32,864 nucleotides of DNA from IMG/VR virus record IMGVR_UViG_3300033149_004484, positions 1 to 32,864 of that record, one strand, 5' to 3'. Each line of letters begins with the position of its first letter. The first letter of the stretch is position 1. The position numbers and the translations under genes were made by a program. Of this stretch, positions 28,302 to 32,864 are shown one piece after another. Origin of the DNA: a virus. The notes under the pieces were generated by a model. That model saw nothing but the letters and a program-made list of their open reading frames with translations, was not told the DNA's origin and did no database searches.

Positions 28302-28353
28302 CTTCCTGCTCCCTCGATATTGGGGTATTCCCTGCCATATATAAATGTTTCTT
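28302..28353 (-). promoter_or_regulatory. Archaeal promoter of the AACATTTATA class, with GAGGGAGCAGGAAG leader
   Basis: The minus strand reads GAAGAAACATTTATATATGG (28353-28334), then about 18 bases, then TCGAGGGAGCAGGAAG and ATG 28301. The predicted start is near 28314, so the mRNA would begin within the GAGGGAGCAGGAAG motif. It is nearly identical in layout to the promoter at 26801-26816. Confidence 0.8.
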
Positions 28354-28354
28354 C

Positions 28355-28504
28355 CTAGCTGGTGTGGAAGCTATCGCCGCCACGGTGCTGACATTGCTCC
28401 GCCTGCTCTTTCGTCTCCCACATCCTGTGACAAGTCGCACAGACAAAGACAAAAATGAGACCCCTCTTCGTGAGGAGCCTCCTCCTGATAACCTGGTTAG
28501 CCAC
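28355..28504 (-). CDS. Small zinc-finger protein (49 residues)
   Basis: GTG 28504 follows GAGGAAGTG by seven bases, six bases after the upstream stop; the gene ends with TAG at 28355-28357, just before the next promoter. The product begins basic (ANQVIRRRLLTKRG) and has CATCHRMWETKEQAEQCQHR, a CxxC...CxxH zinc finger with 12 residues between the pairs. Probably nucleic-acid binding. It fills an otherwise unexplained gap in the operon. Confidence 0.6.
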   Translation of the reverse strand: MANQVIRRRLLTKRGLIFVFVCATCHRMWETKEQAEQCQHRGGDSFHTS

Positions 28505-28510
28505 GAGAAA

Positions 28511-28795
28511 TCACTTCCTCGTCCTCTTCACGTTTACGCGGTAAACCTCGCCCGCCCCAGACGTGAGCTCGTATGAATCCACGCCTTCCTCTGACAGTAT
28601 TCGAACCGCCGCGAGAAGGTCTGGAGCCCAGAGGTTTATAACCGAGCCGTCTTCGAGCTTAGCCTCGAAATATGTGACGGCTCTCCGCGCAACCGCCTCG
28701 ACGGTTATATCCAGCTTCTCCTCGAAGCTCTCCTGACCGATGGTAAACGAGCTACCCTCGATCCTGGCCTTGGTCTGCACATAAGTCTTCATCAT
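28511..28795 (-). CDS. Hypothetical 94-residue protein
   Basis: ATG 28795 directly follows the previous stop (TAAATG) behind GAGGGTG. The product is an alpha/beta protein: KTYVQTKARIEGSSFTIGQE, ITVEAVARRAVTYFEAKLED, NLWAPDLLAAVRILSEEG, and YRVNVKRTRK at the end, with an evident central helix. No motif that I recognise. It sits between a helical gene and the zinc-finger gene in one operon. Confidence 0.55.
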   Translation of the reverse strand: MMKTYVQTKARIEGSSFTIGQESFEEKLDITVEAVARRAVTYFEAKLEDGSVINLWAPDLLAAVRILSEEGVDSYELTSGAGEVYRVNVKRTRK

Positions 28796-28996
28796 TTAAA
28801 CACCCTCGCGCTCCCAGCTATCCCTGACAATTCCCAAGCGGTCTCCGTTCAGGATTTGGAGGAGTCTCAGCGCCTCTGCCTGGAAGGCGTTGGCGATTGC
28901 AACGTGCTCCTTGTCCTTCTGGGCCGCGAACTTCTTCGCAACCACGGAAAGCCACTCGGCTTCCCTCTCGATTTCCTTCTTCAGGTCTTCACTCAT
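28796..28996 (-). CDS. Helical 66-residue protein
   Basis: ATG 28996 follows AGAGGGAGCAGGAA, the leader of the promoter at 29051-29068. The product is one or two charged helices: SEDLKKEIEREAEWLSVVAK, KFAAQKDKEHVAIANAFQAE and a Leu-rich end (LRLLQILNGDRLG). Function unknown. It heads a small operon of two or three genes. Confidence 0.55.
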   Translation of the reverse strand: MSEDLKKEIEREAEWLSVVAKKFAAQKDKEHVAIANAFQAEALRLLQILNGDRLGIVRDSWEREGV

Positions 28997-29068
28997 TTCC
29001 TGCTCCCTCTTGAGGATTTTTCATCCTCATATAGAGGTTAAAACCAGGGGTATATAAATGTTTCTTCC
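28997..29068 (-). promoter_or_regulatory. Archaeal promoter of the AACATTTATA class with a 5' stem-loop leader
   Basis: The minus strand reads GAAGAAACATTTATATACC (29068-29050). Unlike sister promoters, about 20 more bases separate the TATA box from AGAGGGAGCAGGAA and ATG 28996. This extra part contains a perfect seven-pair stem, TGAGGAT (29029-29023) with ATCCTCA (29017-29011), which would lie at the extreme 5' end of the mRNA. Confidence 0.75.
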
Positions 29069-29517
29069 TACTCGGGAGGCATCTTCTTGGAGAGCCACCA
29101 CAGCATCCGCTCGACGAACAGGGCGAAATGCATCTCTCCCTTCGGAATGAAAAACGTGTCGAAGTTCCCGCCGAAGTGCATAGCAGCCACCTGGCCATAA
29201 ATCTTCCTGAACTTCTTGAGCTCGGACTCTCCATTGATCCAGACATCGCCGACCTGGACGACGAGAATCCTATGCTTGTGTTGCATCATCCTCTCGCGTT
29301 GAGAAAACCACCTACCATCAATCATAGACTTGTAGAGGTCGCTCACAGTCTTCCTCTCGACCACGGCATCCATACACGGCAGATACACGTCTCCCTCTCG
29401 GAGGTATTCAACCTTGACGTTATACCCGAGTTTGCGGAAGGCTTTCGCTATCCTTGGCGGTTCTCTGCTATCCACCACTACCTGATCAATCAGCTCTTTC
29501 AACTTGTTCTTTGACAC
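29068..29517 (-). CDS. ERCC4-type nuclease (XPF/Mus81 family)
   Basis: The product has 149 residues. GTG 29517 is used; it overlaps the end of the upstream gene by 32 bases, so a later GTG near 29478 is possible. The ERCC4 core is clear: QVVVDSREPPRIAKAFRKLG, then EYLREGDVYLPCMDAVVERK and TVSDLYKSMIDGRWFSQRERM, giving GDxn-ERKxxxD with the metal-binding Asp, Glu-Arg-Lys and Asp. It lacks a helicase half and a tandem helix-hairpin-helix domain, so it is a minimal nuclease, likely cutting branched or flapped DNA during viral replication or recombination. It sits next to the replication genes. Confidence 0.88.
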   Translation of the reverse strand: MSKNKLKELIDQVVVDSREPPRIAKAFRKLGYNVKVEYLREGDVYLPCMDAVVERKTVSDLYKSMIDGRWFSQRERMMQHKHRILVVQVGDVWINGESELKKFRKIYGQVAAMHFGGNFDTFFIPKGEMHFALFVERMLWWLSKKMPPE

Positions 29518-29983
29518 GGGTGCAGATCCACTCCAGCACGCCGACGGAGAGGCTCCTGCCCTCTTCTGCGAGAAGCCTGCAAATCATCCTCGCCAATTTG
29601 TCCACATCGAAGGCTGTGGATTGCTGATAATAGCCCTCCGCATAGCTCTTAGCATAGGCGAGAGTCTTCTCGAACTCGGACGCCCCGTCACGTAGAACAG
29701 GCTCCTCGATGATATGCGAGAAGTGCTCGTCCAGAGCGTCGAAGAGAACCTTCCTAGCAGTCTCCAACACGGCGTTCTTCGCGATCAAATCCTTGGAAAG
29801 CTGATCCCTCTCGAACCTAGCCCTGTCATACTCGGCGATCTCTTCCGAGACAGGATTGCCAGCACTCCCAGCAATACTGCTGATAGCCCTCCTGATAATC
29901 TCGGACTTGTTCACACCGAGCTTCTTGAGGCGTTCCCAGTCGTCTGCATCCACGTTAACCGCAACAACCCTCTTGCCTGGCAT
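29486..29983 (-). CDS. Ribbon-helix-helix (CopG-like) DNA-binding protein
   Basis: The likely start is ATG 29983, with GAGG just upstream; an in-frame GTG at 29992 overlaps the primase stop. Length is 165 residues. The N-terminus has the RHH pattern: strand RVVAVNVDADDWERLKKLG, then VNKSEIIRRAISSIAG. The remainder is helical and charged (EYDRARFERDQLSKDLIAKN, TLAYAKSYAEGYYQQS) and could oligomerise or bind a partner. It probably regulates transcription or organises viral DNA. A possible TATA box at 30009-30024 lies just upstream. Confidence 0.75.
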   Translation of the reverse strand: MPGKRVVAVNVDADDWERLKKLGVNKSEIIRRAISSIAGSAGNPVSEEIAEYDRARFERDQLSKDLIAKNAVLETARKVLFDALDEHFSHIIEEPVLRDGASEFEKTLAYAKSYAEGYYQQSTAFDVDKLARMICRLLAEEGRSLSVGVLEWICTRVKEQVERAD

Positions 29984-29991
29984 GTTCCTCA

Positions 29992-30969
29992 CTACTTATT
30001 AGGAGTATGTATTAAAATATGTTTGGGTTGGTAATAAGCGCAATCCTTACAATACCTCGAGACGATCTTTCCACACCTGCTCCGCAGAGTCTCGCACCGC
30101 CACGGCTTGTATCCGCGACTCACGATCTCGGCGACCTTATACCTGGTTTTGGACTCGTCGAAGTCCGGTTGATCCTCGAACCACTCAACGATCTCGGCGT
30201 CGCTCCAGCCAGCGGCGAAGGCTTCACAGACGAATGCCACTCTGAACCAGTGCCCGTCGGTTCCTCTCAACACGACTCTATCCCTCTTGACGGCTTCGAA
30301 GCACGGCCTCAATCCCCCTAGCCCTATGCTTTCTGGCTTATATATTTTATATAAGTTATATAACATATATAAGTCCTTTTGAGGGGGTGGTGCTTCTGGG
30401 ACAGCCGAGACCGATACACGCCTCTTATAGAGATCCATCAGGGCCACTGCCTGGTCTTGTAGAGGTGCAAGATCGTCATCCAGAAATAGGCATCTCTTAC
30501 CTGTTCGTCGATGCACTCCGAGAGGTAGTTTGACAAGATTTCCGAGCCCATCGGCTCCGACTCTATCCTGCTTCGGGAAGACCTCGCAATCAAAGTCTGC
30601 GAACTCTGATCGAACGGCAGATGCTGCAACCAGTCCATCGAACACCACCCATACATGATATCCCTTCTGCCCCGAATACTCGACGATTGATCCCCTCCTA
30701 TACTTCTCGTCGAGAGAGCCAAGAACGTCGCGGAGAGCCACGCGAGCAGCGTCAAGCCCATCGTGGCTATCAATATCCAGGACGGCGAACTTGACAAGAC
30801 CCCTCTGATTGACCACATAAGACCCAATAGTAACACCGCCAGCGAGATGAGCATCAACAATCCTCGGCGAGACACTCTTCCAGACCGGCCTGTAAGACCC
30901 ATCATCCATCTGAACAGCATAGACATCCCTCCTAGAAAAGAACAGGTCGATAAAAACCTTCCTGCTCAC
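29992..30969 (-). CDS. Archaeo-eukaryotic primase, PriS-like domain joined to PriL-like cysteine domain
   Basis: GTG 30969 overlaps the polymerase stop as GTGA (325 residues); an earlier GTG at 31020 would overlap more. Residues about 60-160 hold the AEP catalytic set: FAVLDIDSHDG (metal-binding Asp65 and Asp67), YSGQKGYHVWVVFD (SGxKGxH, 99-105) and KLPLGVH (147-153). After a linker comes a helical domain that resembles the C-terminal iron-sulphur domain of PriL: RPC (Cys223), HWFRVAFVCEAFAAGWSDAE, QPDFDESKTRYKVAEIVSRG, then Cys292, Cys299, Cys307 and Cys310. A primase carrying both parts on one chain could prime without a host partner. Plasmid and virus relatives with this layout are known. 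Confidence 0.85.
   Translation of the reverse strand: MSRKVFIDLFFSRRDVYAVQMDDGSYRPVWKSVSPRIVDAHLAGGVTIGSYVVNQRGLVKFAVLDIDSHDGLDAARVALRDVLGSLDEKYRRGSIVEYSGQKGYHVWVVFDGLVAASAVRSEFADFDCEVFPKQDRVGADGLGNLVKLPLGVHRRTGKRCLFLDDDLAPLQDQAVALMDLYKRRVSVSAVPEAPPPQKDLYMLYNLYKIYKPESIGLGGLRPCFEAVKRDRVVLRGTDGHWFRVAFVCEAFAAGWSDAEIVEWFEDQPDFDESKTRYKVAEIVSRGYKPWRCETLRSRCGKIVSRYCKDCAYYQPKHILIHTPNK
30009..30024 (-). promoter_or_regulatory. Possible archaeal promoter before the RHH gene
   Basis: The minus strand has CCAAACATATTTTAATACATAC, resembling the AACATTTATA class with a weaker TATA box (TATTTTAATA). The predicted start near 29990 would give a leader of about seven bases before ATG 29983. It lies inside the last codons of the primase gene. 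It lacks the GAGGGAGCAGGA leader, so the call is weaker. Confidence 0.4.
30336..30374. repeat. AT-rich imperfect palindrome, copy 2 (inside the primase gene)
   Basis: The plus strand begins gcttatatattttatataa and ends tatataagtc, the same first 19 and last 10 bases as the copy at 4694-4733. Here it encodes the linker between the catalytic and cysteine-rich halves of the primase (residues YMLYNLYKIYKP), so it is an AT-rich island within a coding sequence. Confidence 0.5.
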
Positions 30970-32858
30970 TCGACCAATGTTATTTGCCGCTTCCCCTCTA
31001 ACAGGTCTCTCCATTTCCACCCCACCGCGTCTATCACCATCTTGGCAGGAGCCTCGAGAACCGTGTTCACAATCTTCTCATAGTCCGGCACAAAGCCATC
31101 CGGCACCTGTGACCAGTCGAAAAACGTGATCACGTCTGTCGATGGATAGCCTGCCGGCACCTTGGAAACCCAGAGGTATTTAGCCCTATCTCCACGCCTA
31201 GCCTCGATGCCGAGATGCTTCGCCGCATACTCTGCGCCTCTCACAACAGGGGTGGGCTTTTCATAGGCATCTCTCCCTATACCCTTCGGCACCGCCAGAT
31301 CGTTCGGAGACATCTCGTAAATCTTCTCGATGTAGCCTCTCACAAAGGCGCTGACCTCTTTGAAAGAAGCCCCGTCGAGCAGGAGGTCGATCAGCTCCTT
31401 CTGAAACCGCTTAGAAATGTCTGCCCTGTCGCCTCTAACCACGCTGAAGCCCTTATACACAGTCCTCTTCTTCGGCCACTCCTCGCGATAGGCATAGCAC
31501 TTCTTCCTCCCAGCCTGCAAAAACGAAGAGGCATACGCATCTACACCGAGCTCGATGTAATGCTTATCTGCACCCATTCCACGCATAAGCCTTGCAAACT
31601 CGCCCGCAGCGATCTCGTCAGCAATCTTTCTACACCTCTCAATACACTCCTCGCGAGTCCACTCGTCGGGACACTTCACTATGATGCTATCGGTATCGCC
31701 ATAGATCACCTTCAAGCCGTGCCTCTTCGCCTCTGCACCGAGCTTCGCAGCGTCAAGCACGTCCTGCCCCGTCGTCGTTATAGCCTCGGCACAATCCACA
31801 TCGTAAAGCCTGAAATCCTCCTTTGCCAACTGACCGTAGAGAGCATTCATCGTGCACTTCACGACGTTGTGCATCTTCTCCGCCAGGGGATCAGTATTCT
31901 TCCTAGCCTTGTAATACGCCTTCAAGCCTCGCAGGCGTAGAACAATCGTCCTAAGCAGCCCGTCCTTGTCCTTCCTAAACCTGGCTCCATTCGTAGCTAC
32001 ATAGGCATCTACATCTCGGTCAAACGTCTTTACATCTGGAGAGATGTTCAGGCTTGCTATAATAGAGGGATAGAGGCTCGTTACGTCTAAAATTACAACG
32101 TTCTTAGCCACGCCTTTGAACGGATCTAACACTTTTGCGCCGCTGTATTCCTGCTTGATCAGCTCCCTGGACTTCCTGGGAAGCACCATCTTCCCCTTTG
32201 CTTCGCGGAGAAACAAGACATCTGCAATCCTCCCCTTCAACAGGCTGTCCTCTAGGCTACAACCGATGAATCTCCTCGTAGCCTCGTAAAACTCGATGAT
32301 CTTGAGCTTCTCGTCGAGCATAAGCACAAGCTCGACATCCCTCTTGTTATAGGCAACCAGCGTGTCGCGATCCAGACTCGAAACCTTCTCAAAGTCCCTA
32401 TGCGGATTGCCCTCGCCGAGCTCTATCATCGCGACGTGCTTCAAAGGATACCTAACCGCGTCTGCCTTGTAGATCAATTGTTTGTAAGCTGCAAGCATAT
32501 CGAAGACCTGTCTCCCACGGATAACCGGCCTCCCATTCCTATCGTTAAAAGGCTTATACCGCTTCTCGCCCCATCCCCTGCAAAGCGCGCTGGCATCGAT
32601 CCCCAGCACGAAGCACCTATCAATCAGATACGAGAGGTCGAACTCTACATTCCAGCCGGCGAGAACATCTGGATTCACCTCTTTGAGGCGCCAGAGAAAC
32701 TTTCTAAGCATCCACTTCTCGTCTATATCAAAAGTGTTGAGATTCTTCACCTCTCGGCCCTCGCTCCACGAGATCGAGAGAATCTCCCTCTCCCCGCCCT
32801 CTGGAAAGCCCTCCGAGTCGTCCACCTCAATATCGATCACCATAACGGTCGGCATCAC
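30966..32858 (-). CDS. polB: Family-B DNA polymerase (short N-terminus)
   Basis: The product has at least 630 residues; the frame is open to the window edge, so it may start further upstream. Candidate starts are GTG 32858, ATG 32855 and ATG 32843. Exonuclease motifs: VIDIEVDD (Asp9, Glu11), NVEFDLSYL (Asn70-Asp74), YNKRDVEL (170-177). Polymerase motifs: DVTSLYPSI (A, 258-266), KCTMNALYG (B, 334-342), YGDTDS (C, 386-391), followed by KGFSVVRGD in the thumb. Archaeal enzymes have about 130 residues before exonuclease motif I; here only eight are seen. If real, the protein lacks the uracil-sensing domain. It should copy the viral genome with proofreading. Confidence 0.92.
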   Translation of the reverse strand: MMPTVMVIDIEVDDSEGFPEGGEREILSISWSEGREVKNLNTFDIDEKWMLRKFLWRLKEVNPDVLAGWNVEFDLSYLIDRCFVLGIDASALCRGWGEKRYKPFNDRNGRPVIRGRQVFDMLAAYKQLIYKADAVRYPLKHVAMIELGEGNPHRDFEKVSSLDRDTLVAYNKRDVELVLMLDEKLKIIEFYEATRRFIGCSLEDSLLKGRIADVLFLREAKGKMVLPRKSRELIKQEYSGAKVLDPFKGVAKNVVILDVTSLYPSIIASLNISPDVKTFDRDVDAYVATNGARFRKDKDGLLRTIVLRLRGLKAYYKARKNTDPLAEKMHNVVKCTMNALYGQLAKEDFRLYDVDCAEAITTTGQDVLDAAKLGAEAKRHGLKVIYGDTDSIIVKCPDEWTREECIERCRKIADEIAAGEFARLMRGMGADKHYIELGVDAYASSFLQAGRKKCYAYREEWPKKRTVYKGFSVVRGDRADISKRFQKELIDLLLDGASFKEVSAFVRGYIEKIYEMSPNDLAVPKGIGRDAYEKPTPVVRGAEYAAKHLGIEARRGDRAKYLWVSKVPAGYPSTDVITFFDWSQVPDGFVPDYEKIVNTVLEAPAKMVIDAVGWKWRDLLEGKRQITLVE

Positions 32859-32864
32859 CTTGTC

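Noticed and set aside
28989-29246. Minus-strand open frame of 85 codons covering the promoter at 29051-29068.
   Set aside because: It overlaps the ERCC4 nuclease in another frame, then runs through a TATA box and leader. Only its last codons (a possible 13-codon upstream frame) could be translated.
1-32864. CRISPR array, insertion sequence or integrase.
   Set aside because: No regularly spaced repeats, transposase or recombinase motifs were seen on either strand.

Overview
The window looks like part of the genome of a tailed (HK97-fold, Caudoviricetes-type) virus or provirus of a thermophilic archaeon. Archaeal signs: promoters with a purine-rich BRE followed by an 8-base TATA box (such as GGAAAGG TTTATAAG), Shine-Dalgarno sites of the GGAGGTG type, a family-B DNA polymerase with an archaeo-eukaryotic primase, and heavy use of AGG/AGA and ATA codons. 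Tailed-virus signs: small and large terminase, portal, Mu F-like head protein, prohead protease/scaffold and major capsid protein in the usual order. No integrase, tail tube, tape measure or tRNA is seen. Every gene I can support lies on the minus strand, so transcription runs from the right end (replication) to the left end (virion).

Layout in transcription order. (1) 32.9-29.1 kb, replication: family-B DNA polymerase, a primase joining a catalytic PriS-like domain to a PriL-like cysteine domain, a ribbon-helix-helix protein and an ERCC4-type nuclease. (2) 29.0-25.3 kb: about fifteen small genes (49-105 codons), several zinc ribbons and coiled coils, organised behind repeated promoter/leader modules. 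(3) 25.25-24.7 kb: a GC-rich, strongly self-complementary stretch with no convincing gene, best explained as a large structured RNA. (4) 24.7-20.8 kb: an amidoligase, a class II glutamine amidotransferase, two related basic proteins and an ATP-grasp ligase, all overlapping or abutting. (5) 20.9-16.1 kb: zinc proteins, a winged-helix protein, three small membrane proteins, a nucleoside 2-deoxyribosyltransferase-like protein, an RNA ligase and a SLOG/MgsA-C fusion, closed by a possible terminator. (6) 15.9-10.7 kb: sugar epimerase, SGNH hydrolase, two GT-B glycosyltransferases and a ParB-like protein, running straight into the terminase. (7) 10.7-0 kb: terminase, portal, Mu F-like protein, two GT-A glycosyltransferases, protease/scaffold, capsid, small virion proteins and the start of another possible glycosyltransferase.

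Regulation can be read from the sequence. Two promoter families are visible. One (AACATTTATA(T/A)A, then a leader beginning near GAGGGAGCAGGA) precedes the small and accessory genes. The other (GAAAGGTTTATAAG) precedes the epimerase, portal and protease/capsid blocks. This suggests two expression classes, perhaps early and late. Most neighbouring genes overlap by 1-8 bases (ATGA, TGATG, ATGGNTAG), so translation is probably coupled, and TTG and GTG starts are common.

The parts most worth following are the putative structured RNA beside the amidoligase/amidotransferase/ATP-grasp cluster, the two promoter classes, the one-chain primase, and the sugar-modification genes threaded through the head module, which suggest a glycosylated virion or an altered host surface.
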